Assembly (NCBI GenBank): GCA_022414725.1
Contig: CM039464.1
Coordinates: 49,474,499-49,538,498, forward strand
Direction of reading: 5' to 3'
Length of the DNA: 64,000 bases
From: Microglena sp. YARC
Lineage: Eukaryota; Chlorophyta; Chlorophyceae; Chlamydomonadales; Chlamydomonadaceae
The notes beneath the pieces were generated by a model, which was given only the letters and a program-made list of their open reading frames with translations, was not told where the DNA came from and did no database searches. The position numbers and the translations under genes are program-made. Of the stretch, positions 1 through 10,809 are shown one piece after another (positions within the stretch are counted from its first letter, which is position 1; each line of letters starts with the position of its first letter).

Positions 1-3000
1 GCAGGGGAAGGTCAGGATGCCGAATGGGATTGCGAGCTGGGGAAGTACATGGATGCGAGGGTCAGGATGCAAGGGGGGAAAGTCAGGATGCGAGGGGGGA
101 AGGTCAGGTCAGGAGATGCAAGACTGCACGGGGGGGAAGGTCAGGATGCAGGGGGGGAAGTCAGGATGCAAGGGGAAGGTCAGGATGAGAAGTCAGGATG
201 CAAGGGGGGGAAGGCTCAGGATGCAAGGGGGGGAAGGTCAAGGTCAGGAAAGGATGCAAGGGGGGAAGGTACAGATAGGAAGGTTGCAAGGGGGAAGTCG
301 GATGCAAGGGGGGGAAGGTTCAGGATGCAAGGGGGGGAAGGTGCAGGATGCCAAGGAATGGGGGAAGGTTTTTTCCCAAGGAAAAAGATGCAGGGGGGGA
401 ATTGTCAGGATGCAGGGGGGGAAGAGGTCAGGTGCAAGGGGGCGGAAGGTCAGGATGGGGGGCGAAGGTCAGGGATTGCAAGGGGTGGGGAAGGTCCAGG
501 ATGCAAAGGGGGGGATGGTCAGGAATGCAAGGGGGGAAGGTAAGGATGCAAGGGGGGGAAGGTCAGTGAATGGCAAGGGGGGAGGTCAGATGCAGGGAGA
601 GGGGAGTCCAGGATGCAAGGGGGGGAAGGTCAGGACTTGCAAGGCGGGGGAAAGGTCTGGATGCAAGGGGGGAAGGGTCAGGATGCAAGGTCAGGATGGG
701 GGGGAAGGTCAGGGATGCAAGGGGGGAGTCAGGATGCCAGAGGGCGGGGGCAGGTCGAGGACATGCAAGGGGGAAGGTTCAGATGCAAGGGGAAGGTCAG
801 GATGGCAAGGGGGGAAGGTCCAGCAGATGCAAAGGGTGGGAAGGTGCAGGTCAAGGGGGGAAGGTCAGGATGCAAAGGGGGAAGGTCAGGATGCAAGGGG
901 GGGACAGGTCAGGATGCAAGGGGGGAAGGTCAGGATGGCAAGGGGGGGAAGGTCAGGATGCGACCAAGGGGGGAAGGTCAGGATGCAAGGGGGGAAGTCA
1001 GATGCCAAGGGGAACGTCAGGATGCAACAGGGGGGGAAGGTCAGGATGGCAAGGCGGGGGAAGTCAGGATGCAAGGGGGGAAGATCGGAAAGGTCAGGAT
1101 GCAGGGCGGGGAAAAAAGGTCACGGATGAAAAGGGGGGGAAGTCAGGATGCAGGGGGGGAAGGTCAAGCAAGGGGGAAGTCAGGATGCAAGGGGGGGAAG
1201 GTCAGGATGCAAGGGGGAAGGTCAGGATGAAGGGGGGAAGGTCAGGCAAGGGGGTGAAGGCAAGGCAAGGGGGAAGGTCAGGTCAAGGGGAAGTCAGATG
1301 CAAGGGCGGGGAAGCCAGAGGCAAGGGGGGGAAGGTCAGGGATCAAGGGGGAAGGTCAGGATGCAAGGGGGGAAGTAGGATGCAAGGTGGGGGGAAATCA
1401 AGGGGGGAAGTCAGGTCAGGGGGGGAAGTTCAGGATGCAAAGGGGAAGGTCAGATGCAAGGGGGGAAGGGTTGGCAGAGGGGGGGAAAGGTCAGGATGCA
1501 AAGGGGGAATGTCAGGCAAGGGGCGGTCAGATGCAACTGGCGGCAAAGCGTCAGTATGCAAGCGGGGAGAGATGTGCGTCAGGGGGGGAAGGTCAGGATG
1601 CGGGGGAAGTCAGGATGCAAGGGGATGAAGGTGATGCAAGGGGGGACAGATGCAAGGAGAAGGTCAGGATGCAAGGGGGAAGGTGCCAAGGGTATAGGCA
1701 TTGGGGGAATTACAGAATGCAAGGGGGAAAGGTCAATCAACGGGAGGAAAGTCCAGATGCAAGGGCGGAAGGTAATCAGGATGAGGGGTGGAAGGTCAGG
1801 ATATGGGGAAGGGGGGGAAGGAGGATGCAAAGGATGCAAGGGGATGAGTCAAAGGGGGGAGTGGCAGGTCGATGCAAAGGGAAGGTCAGGAAAGGTCAGG
1901 ATGCAGGTCAGGGGAAAAGGTCAAGGTTCAGGATGCAAGGGAAGGTCAGGATGCAAGGGTCAGGATGCAAGGAACGTCAGGATGGGGGAGGAGCAGTGAG
2001 CAGGGTCAGAGGGACATGCAGGGAAACAAGGGGCCATGCGCATTTCAGGAGTCTGTCTAGTATGCCTCAAGGGGAAGGTCAGGATGCTTCAAGCACAGCT
2101 GGCGTAAATCGCAAAATGTTAGGTGCAGGGGATGAAAAGCTTGCAAGGATTCAGGGATGCAAAGGGGGGAAGGTGCACCAGGATGCAAGGCCTCGATAGG
2201 TATGAGGAAGGTCAGGATGCAAGGGGGGCGCAAAGTCAGACTGGGAGGGCATCAGGCTGCAAGGGAGAAAGTTTCCAGGGATGCTAAGGGGGGGAAGTCA
2301 GGATGGGGGGAAGCAAGGTGTGAATTCAGGCATCAAGGGGGAAGGTCAGGCAGAGTGCAAGGGGGGGAAGGATACAGAGGATGCAAGGGGGGGAAGGTCA
2401 GGACAAGGGGGGAGGCAAAGGGGAGATAAGCGTAAGAATGGCAAAGAGGGGTCAAGCTCAGGAATGCAAAGGGGGGAAGTCAGGAATGCAAGGGGGGAGG
2501 GAGGTCATGATCAGATGCAAGGGGGGAGGTCAGGATGCAAGGTCAGGAGTGAAATGGGGGGGAAGGGGGCAAAGGGGGGGAAGTCAGGATGCAGGATGCA
2601 GGAGGTCAAGGGGGGGAAGGATGGAAAGGTCGGAGGAGGATGGCAAGCGGGGGGGGAAGGTCAGATGTCAAGGGGGGGAAAGGGTCAGGATGGGCAAAGG
2701 GGGGGATGCAAGGGGGAAGGTGATGCAAGGGGACGGAGGTCAGGACAAGGGGGGAAGGCAGGATGAAAAGTGGTCAGGATGCAAGGGGGGAAGGTCATGC
2801 CAAAAGGTCCGGGAAGGTCAGGAAGGGAAGCTTCAGGGATGCAAGGGGGGAAGTTGGTCAGCGATGCAAGTGAAAGGTCAGGATTGCCACAGTCAGGGGG
2901 GGGCGAAGGTCAGGATGCAAGGGGGGAAGGATCAGAATGCAAGGGGAAGGTCAGGATGCAAGGGTTAAGGTCAGGATCAGGGGGAGGAAGGTCAGATGCC

Positions 3001-6000
3001 ACAAAGGGGGAGTGCAATGCAAGGGGGGAAGGTCAGGGATGCAGGGGGAAGGTCAGGATGGCAATGGAGGGGGCAGGTCAGGATGCAAGGGGGGAAAGGG
3101 AGGGGAAGTTCAGGAAATGCAAGGGGGGAAGTCAGACGCAAGGGGCTGTCAGTCAGGAGCAAGGGGGGAAGGTCAGGAGTTTTGCAAGGGGGAAGGTCAG
3201 GATGCATGGGGAGGGGGGTAACGAAGGTCAGGGATGCAAGGGGAATCAGGCAAGGGGAGGTTCAGGTGCCAAGGGGGAAGGTGCAAGGGGGAATGTCAGA
3301 TCAATGCGGGAATTCAGGATGCAAGGGGGGGAAGTTCAGGATGCAAGGGGGGAAGTCAGGATGCAAGGGGGGGAAGGTCAGGATGGCAAGGGGGGGAAGG
3401 TCAGATTGCAAGGGGGGAAGGTCTGCAAGGAAGTCAGGAAATGCAAGGGGGGGAAGGTCAGGATGCAAGGGCGGGAAGGAGGGCAAGGGGCGAAGGTCAG
3501 GATGCTAAGAGGGGGAAGGTCAGGATTGCCAAGGGGTGGGAAAGTCAGGATGCAGGTCAGGATGCAAGGGGGAAGGTCTTCCAATGCAAGGGGGAAGCAG
3601 GATGCAAGGGGAAGTCAGGATTATTGCCAAGGGGGAGGTCAGGATGCAACGGGGGGGAAGGTTCAGGATGCCAAAGGGGGAGGGTCAGGATGCAAGGGGG
3701 GGAAGTCAGGATGCAAGGGGGGAAGTCAGGATGCAAGGGGGGAAGTCAGATGCAAGGGGGAAGGTCAGGATGCAAGGGGGGAGGTCAGGATTGCAAGGGG
3801 GAAGTTCAGATGCAAGGGGGAAGGGTCAGGATGCAAGGGGGAAGTTCAGGAGCAAGGGGAGTCAGATGCAAGGGGGGGAAAGGTCAGGATGCAATGGGGG
3901 GAAGTCAGGATTGCAAGGGGGGTGAAGGTCAGATGCAAGGGGGGGCAAGGTCAGGATGCAAGGGGGGAAAGTCAGGATGCAAGTGATTGCCCACTAAGGG
4001 GGGAAGGTCAGATGCAAGGGGAGAAGGTCCCAGATGCAAGGGGAAAGTTTCAGGATGCAAAAGGGGGAAGTCAGGATGCAAGGGGGAAGGTCCAGATGAA
4101 GGCAGATGAGGAAGGTTCAGATGGCAAGGGAGAAGCTCAGTGGATGCAAAGGGGGTAGAGTCAGGAGCCAGGGGAGAAGGTTTCCAGGCATTGCAAAGGG
4201 CAAGCGGGGGATATGCAGGATACTCAACGCTTGCTGGAAGCACATAATGCGCGACAAGAGCTCAACGTCTGATGTAGAAATACGTTTCAACTCTCAGAGT
4301 GCCACGCACACGAGACTCGATACCGTAATCTGGCAGACGGGGGAGCATCTCGCTGGACTATGCACTGCTTATCCTGAGCTCCTCTAATCGCATCTTCACG
4401 TAGTCGCCCGATCTTTATATGTATTCTATACTCTACTTTTTAGGGAGCATCAGGATGCCAGCGGGGTGTAAACTTGTCAGTATGCAAGGGGGCCAAAGTA
4501 AGGATGCAAGGGAGGAAGGTCAGGATCAAAGGGGGAGACAAGAGTCATATGCAAGGGGGAAGGTCAGGATCAAAGGCGCGGGTTGGTGTTGCTGCAAGGT
4601 TATCTCCCAGGACTGCAGGGAGCGGGAAGATCTAGTACAAGGGGGTGTAAGACATCAGGATGCAAGGGGGGCGTAAGTTCAGAGTGCATAGGGAAGGAGA
4701 ACGGTCCATGCGATGCAAGGGTGGGAAACTGTTCAGATCACTGCAAAGGGAAAGGTCAGATGACAAGGATCGGGACAATGAATGGTACTAGGATGCAAGG
4801 AGTCGGGAAGGTCAGGCAATAGCAAGTGCGGGCACATCCGGACAGTGTAGGATCAAGAGGATCGGCAAGTTCAGGCTATGCAAGGTGGGACCGTCAGGAA
4901 ATGGCAAGGGGACGACGTCATGGACCCAGCGAGAGGAGAACGGTCAGGATATCAAGGGGAATCTCAGGATGCAAGGTGGGGAAATATCAGGATGCAAGAT
5001 GGGGAATGTCAGGATGCCAGGGGGGAAAGGTCAGATGTTAATGGGCGAGTCAGGATGCAAGGGGCCTGAAGTCAGACTGTCAACCGGGAGGAAATCCAGA
5101 TCCAGGTCAAGGGGCAATGTCAGATGCTCAGCGGGGGAATCGCGTCCAGGATTGCAATATGGTGGGAAGTTGTCCTGATCTAAGGGCGAAGTTCAGAGTC
5201 ATTCAACGCGGACGTCAATTAGTCAGCATGTCTCATCAACTTCGGGCGTGTAATGGTCCACGGAGCAAGGGAGAAGTCAGGAATGCAAGGGGGAAGTCAG
5301 GATTGCAACGACGGAAGGTCTAGGATCCAAGCGCTGAAAGTCATAGAGACTGCAGCGGTGAAAGTGATCAGGATGCAACGTCGAATTCCAGATGCAAGGA
5401 GGCAATGTTCGGCATGCACAGGGGGATCAGGATTCCACAGGGGGAAGTCAGATCATAGGGCGAGTCAAGCATCGCAATGGAGGAACCGGTCAGGATGCAA
5501 GGACGAGAAGGTCACGATGACAAGGGGGTAAACGATCAAGGACGCAAACTGAGGTCTGGTAAGGTCAGGATGCAAGGGGGGGAAAGCTCAGGATATGCAA
5601 GGGAGGAAGAAGTCGGATCTAAAGGCGGGAAGGTCCACGCGATGCAAGCGTGTGAAAGAATGGTTCAGATGCAAGGTGCAAGGTAAGCAAAAGATCAAAG
5701 GTAGAATCAGGATGCACAGGGAGTGAAGGTCAGATGCCAAGGGGAACTTTCAGCGATCGCAATGCGGTGTGAGGTCCACGGATGCAAGGGGGAAACGTCA
5801 GTGATGCAGGGCGGGGCCAGACGGTCAGATCTGCAAGGGGGTACGGCCTCATGACTAATGCAAGGGGGCAGGTTCAGAAATCAGGGCGGATGTGTATCGT
5901 CGATCCCAGGGCGGAGGCAGACTTGCATAGGGCTGGGAAGTCTAGATCACATGGGAAGGTACAGGATGCACAGGGAGGTCAGCTAAACGTCAAGGACGGA

Positions 6001-7278
6001 AGTCAGATGCAAGGGATGAAGTTCAGTGACTGAAGGGGAGATCAGGAATGCAACGGGGAAAGTCGGATGCCAAGGGGAACAGTGTCAGGCAATGCAAGGT
6101 GCGGAAGGTCAGGATGCAAGGCGAGGGCAATGTCAGATGCAAGAGGCTGCGGAAGGTCAGGGATGCAAGGGGCGCGGAAGGCTCAGGAGCAGGGGGCAAG
6201 TCAGGAGCATAAGTGCAACTTGGCAGCGTCAGGATCTCGCAACTGTGTCTCTCTGGGAGTCAGTGATGACATGGGAAGAAAAGTCAGATGCAAAGGGGGA
6301 ATCAGTATGCAAGGGGGGGCGAAGTCCAGGATGCATAATAAGGCGTGTGAAACGTTCAGCATGCATAAGGATAGGATCAGGGATCAAGGGGGGAGTTCAG
6401 GGATTGCTAGGGTTGTCCTAATTCAGCGATGCATAGGGGAATCTGCCCAGACTGCCTAAGTGGTCTGCATATAACTCGTCTGATTGCTAGTAATTTTTCG
6501 ACGGATCGATGTTCTTCTCACTGCCGACCTAACTTTATTCCGGATCCGAGGGAATTTCTTATTTGTCAACGGAGTGAATCACGGTGCAAGGGTAGAAGTC
6601 AGGATGCATGAGGGCGCAAGTTCAGATGCAAGGCGAGTAGATCAAAGGGGCGGGCAGAGTCAGAATGCAAAGGGAGAAAGAGCTCATGGATGCAAGGGGA
6701 AGGGTACGTATGCAAGGGATACAGTCAGATGCAAGGGAGTCAGGATTACAGGGGGTAAGACGTCCAGGAATGCAAGGTGCAAGGTCAGGATGCCAAGGGT
6801 TGGGGAAAGTCAGGATGCACGGGGCCAAGCAATGCAAGGTCGGGGGAAGTGCAGGATGCAAGGGTTAAGGTCAGGATGCAAGGGGGGAAGGTCAGATGCA
6901 AGAAGGTCAGATGCAAGGGGGGAATAGGATGCAAGGGGGAAGTCAGATTGCAAAGGGGGGGAAGTCAGGATTGTCAAGGGGGGAATTAAGGTATGCGTAT
7001 AGGGAAGGTCAGGATGCAAGGGGGGAATCAGGATGCAAGGGGGAAGTCAGGATGCAAAGGGGGAAGGTCAGGATGCAAGGGGAGGAAGGTCAGATGCAGG
7101 GGGGCAAATCAGGATGCATAGGGGAAGTCAGATGCTAGATGGGGGAAAGGTCAGGATGCAAGGGGGGAAGTCAGGAGCAAGGGGGGGAAGGTCAGGACTG
7201 CAAGGGGGGGAAGGTCAGATGCAAGGGGGGGGAAGGTCAAGATGCAAGCGGGGTGAAGGTCAGGATGCAATCTCTCCC
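1..7278 (+). repeat. Degenerate G-rich satellite array, unit about 21 bp
   Basis: The stretch is built from hundreds of head-to-tail copies of a unit close to GGTCAGGATGCAAGGGGGGAA. Copies differ mainly by indels in the G run and by short deletions. Copies at 1-4190 and 6840-7278 are close to consensus, while those at about 4450-6700 are heavily altered and interrupted. Because the unit contains ATG and few stops, all forward frames stay open for hundreds of codons of Gly/Arg/Lys/Met/Gln-rich low-complexity peptide. These shift frame at every indel and I do not regard them as genes. The array ends at the assembly gap, so its true length is unknown. Confidence 0.95.
4205..4445. other. Non-repeat insert inside the satellite
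   Basis: This stretch of about 240 bp does not follow the G-rich unit and lies where the array starts to degrade. I see no gene, splice site or match to other repeats in the window. A similar non-repeat stretch lies at about 6430-6595. Confidence 0.5.
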
Positions 7279-8278
7279 NNNNNNNNNNNNNNNNNNNNNN
7301 NNNNNNNNNNNNNNNNNNNNNNNNNNNNNNNNNNNNNNNNNNNNNNNNNNNNNNNNNNNNNNNNNNNNNNNNNNNNNNNNNNNNNNNNNNNNNNNNNNNN
7401 NNNNNNNNNNNNNNNNNNNNNNNNNNNNNNNNNNNNNNNNNNNNNNNNNNNNNNNNNNNNNNNNNNNNNNNNNNNNNNNNNNNNNNNNNNNNNNNNNNNN
7501 NNNNNNNNNNNNNNNNNNNNNNNNNNNNNNNNNNNNNNNNNNNNNNNNNNNNNNNNNNNNNNNNNNNNNNNNNNNNNNNNNNNNNNNNNNNNNNNNNNNN
7601 NNNNNNNNNNNNNNNNNNNNNNNNNNNNNNNNNNNNNNNNNNNNNNNNNNNNNNNNNNNNNNNNNNNNNNNNNNNNNNNNNNNNNNNNNNNNNNNNNNNN
7701 NNNNNNNNNNNNNNNNNNNNNNNNNNNNNNNNNNNNNNNNNNNNNNNNNNNNNNNNNNNNNNNNNNNNNNNNNNNNNNNNNNNNNNNNNNNNNNNNNNNN
7801 NNNNNNNNNNNNNNNNNNNNNNNNNNNNNNNNNNNNNNNNNNNNNNNNNNNNNNNNNNNNNNNNNNNNNNNNNNNNNNNNNNNNNNNNNNNNNNNNNNNN
7901 NNNNNNNNNNNNNNNNNNNNNNNNNNNNNNNNNNNNNNNNNNNNNNNNNNNNNNNNNNNNNNNNNNNNNNNNNNNNNNNNNNNNNNNNNNNNNNNNNNNN
8001 NNNNNNNNNNNNNNNNNNNNNNNNNNNNNNNNNNNNNNNNNNNNNNNNNNNNNNNNNNNNNNNNNNNNNNNNNNNNNNNNNNNNNNNNNNNNNNNNNNNN
8101 NNNNNNNNNNNNNNNNNNNNNNNNNNNNNNNNNNNNNNNNNNNNNNNNNNNNNNNNNNNNNNNNNNNNNNNNNNNNNNNNNNNNNNNNNNNNNNNNNNNN
8201 NNNNNNNNNNNNNNNNNNNNNNNNNNNNNNNNNNNNNNNNNNNNNNNNNNNNNNNNNNNNNNNNNNNNNNNNNNNNNN
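7279..8278. other. Assembly gap, 1000 N
   Basis: Exactly 1000 undetermined bases join the satellite to unique sequence. The round number suggests a scaffolding gap of unknown real size. Open frames reported across it are artefacts. Confidence 0.99.
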
Positions 8279-8502
8279 ATCAAATAATTCGAAGGTGGGC
8301 TTTAACTTGAGGGGAGATGGGGGGGGGGGGGGGGGGGGGTCCCTGGACTACCTTATCGCGTTGACTGGTTTATGATGACATTCGCCGAAAAAAGGAAGAA
8401 GACGAACCCAGGGCTGGGTAAACCTCTCTATACCTCTTTAGTTGCACTGAAAAACACCGGCCAGCGAAACAAGTGGGTGGAGACGGTCACCCAAAGCCCC
8501 TG
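8279..8502. other. Intergenic, nothing recognised
   Basis: Short unique sequence after the gap, including a poly-G run at about 8319-8339. No gene seen. Confidence 0.6.
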
Positions 8503-8750
8503 GTTTCGCTTTCTTTTGGGCGGCGCCCCCTGCTCTGGTGATAGAGGCCCAGACTTCACCCCGTTGTCGTCTGTGCATTTCTGACCTTCCGACCAAAAAA
8601 ACGAAGCCTGGCACGTCAACTGCCTCATAATTAACTGGCTTACGGTCTTCAGCTCCATTCCCGTTGCCACCTGTCGGTCCATTGCCAACACTCTCCGCCA
8701 ATTTTTATGCGTCGCTTTTGCGACGCTGCCTAGGACTTGTTTTCTGGGGT
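8503..8750 (-). repeat. Dispersed repeat family A (GCGTCGC hairpin), copy 1
   Basis: One end carries a degenerate form of the palindrome GCGTCGCAAGCGACGC. Next to it is the block read in this orientation as TTGCCACCTGTCGGTCC...CTCTCCGCCA. The other end is a GC-rich hairpin related to GGGGCTCCCGCCCCCCAGAAG. The same order occurs at 15300, 23845, 41085, 41345, 47278 and 61996. It has no coding capacity, and its class (MITE, SINE or other) is not established. Confidence 0.75.
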
Positions 8751-8931
8751 AGGATGTCAGCATAAACTGCCAAAACGTAGTGATAACTGGAGAGAAACAG
8801 GAGGCTTCCTACTTGAGGGATTTGTTTCCGCTTTACATAGCGATCGCTAGTTTTGACCCCATTTTAGCGAAAATAGGCTATAAAAAAAGTTTTTTAAAAA
8901 CAAATCACAACAAACTAAACCATGTTCACAG

Positions 8932-9347
8932 GTGCTTGCTGCAGCTCTGGTGAGAGTAACCGTGAACGTCAGCAGTGAAGCCTTATGCTCTCTGGACCTA
9001 CGTGGATGTGGTGGACTGGAGCAGCTTACCCTTGACTGCCCCTCCCTCAGTGACATCGATGCGACCTTTTGCTTGAAGCTCACTGAATCAGGTCTTGCTG
9101 CGGCCATGGCAAGCCAGCCTCCAGTGGAGAGCTGAGTGCTGAGTGTGGCTCCCAGGTGTGTGGGGCGTGGTTGGTGTGGGTGGTTGGTGTGGGTGGGTGT
9201 GGTGGACCGGAGCAGCTTACCCTTGACTGCCCCTCCCTCAGTGACATCGATGCGACCTTTTGCTTGAAGCTCACTGAATCAGGTCTTGCTGCGGCCATGG
9301 CAAGCCAGCCTCCAGTGGAGAGACTGGTGCTGAGTGTGTGCTCTCAG
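8932..9347 (+). CDS. FBL15-like exon containing a tandem duplication
   Basis: The exon encodes an LRR pair with the motif CPSLSDIDATFCLKLTESG. About 150 bp of it, with the start of the intron, is present twice (about 9004-9160 and 9196-9360). Copy 1 has the intact 5' side but reaches a TGA after PPVES. Copy 2 keeps the frame through PPVERLVLSVCSQ to a CAG|GTGTGT donor but lacks an obvious acceptor. Which combination is spliced is unresolved. Confidence 0.55.
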
Positions 9348-10778
9348 GTGTGTGGGGGGCGTGGGTAGGTGTGTGTGCTCTCAGGTGTGTGGAGCGTGGG
9401 TAGTGTGGGTGTGCGTGTTCTCAGGTGTGTGTGGCGTGGAGAACGCTGTTTCTTCTTTGGGCTTCGCGTAGCAGCTTCTAGGCAGCTACTTTCCCCATCC
9501 TTGGGTAAAACCTGAGGCTGGCTAGTGTGTCTGAAAGCAGATGTGGCGGGTATTCGAATGCAGTTGACAGCTTTGCTGCGCCGCGAGTAGCGGGCTCATG
9601 GAGCTGGCTGGAAGGTGCCGTGCGTAGCCCCCAAAAAAAACAGTGGTAGAGAAGGCATTAAATCCTGATGACTCCTCCGCCCCACTCCAGCACCACTCCA
9701 CACCACCACTCCACACCACCACACCAAACCACCTCACCACCATTCCACACCATCACCACTCCACACCACCGCCGCACCACACCACCATCACCACACCACA
9801 CCACCGCCTCACCACACCACAACACCACAACACCACAACACCACCACCACACACCACTCCACCACTCCACATCACCACCATCACCCCACACCACCGCCAC
9901 ACCATCACCACACCACACACACACACCCCTTCCCCCCTGCCTACTCCTTGCTCTTGCAGATCCACACCACAACACCGCATCACCATCACCATCATATCAC
10001 ACCACCACCTCACCACACCCCCACACCACACCACACCACCACCACACCTCACCACACCTCACCACTCCACACCACATCACCTCACCTCACCACCCCTTCC
10101 CTCCTGCCGATTCCTTGCTCTTACAGATCAGCATATTCGGCTACTCCCTCCTTCCATCTACTATGCGCTCTCTCGATCTCTCCTACACCCATGTGTCAGA
10201 TCTCTCCTCTCTATACGACTCGTGTCCACAGCTGACGGCTTTGAATCTCAGCAGCTGTCGGGAGCTGGACACTGCAAGCTTGCTGCGCATATTGCCGTCA
10301 AGGTGGGTGTGATGATAACGTCTGGTGATGCCATGGCGGTGCCCCCCCCACCACCACCACCACACACACACACACACAAAGGTACACACACACACCTGAA
10401 GCAGCAGCAGCAGCAGTCAGGGCGATGGAGCTACCTAGAGTATGGCTCATCTCAACTTGGGCCCTGAGAGCCGCTTAACACACAAAGGGGTATGATGATA
10501 ACGCCTGGTGGGGCATGGAATGAAGTGAGTCACGCCTTATGACGGGGAACGGCTTCTACTTTACCTGGGGACATAGCTACTAGGCGGACAGCGAACGCGA
10601 ACAATAAAGCGCACCCGTGGGGATTCGAACTCAGCACAGCTGACGGCTTTGAATCTCAGCAGCTGTCGGGAGCTGAACTCTACGAGCTTGCTGTGCATAT
10701 TGCCTTCAAGGTGGGTGTGACGAATAACGCCTGGTGGTGCCCGTTGGCTCCCTCTGTTTTTTTTTTTTTTGTCCAGCC

Positions 10779-10809
<31 letters not shown>

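Noticed and set aside
17..7138. Many overlapping ORFs up to 462 codons of Gly/Arg/Met/Gln-rich protein
   Set aside because: All lie in the G-rich satellite, which has few stops in forward frames; frames shift at each indel and composition is pure repeat.
7033..8310. Long ORFs across the N gap
   Set aside because: They consist mostly of undetermined bases.
9643..10467. His/Thr/Pro-rich ORFs on both strands
   Set aside because: Frames in CCA/CAC low-complexity intron sequence; part of one overlaps the real LRR exon in another frame.
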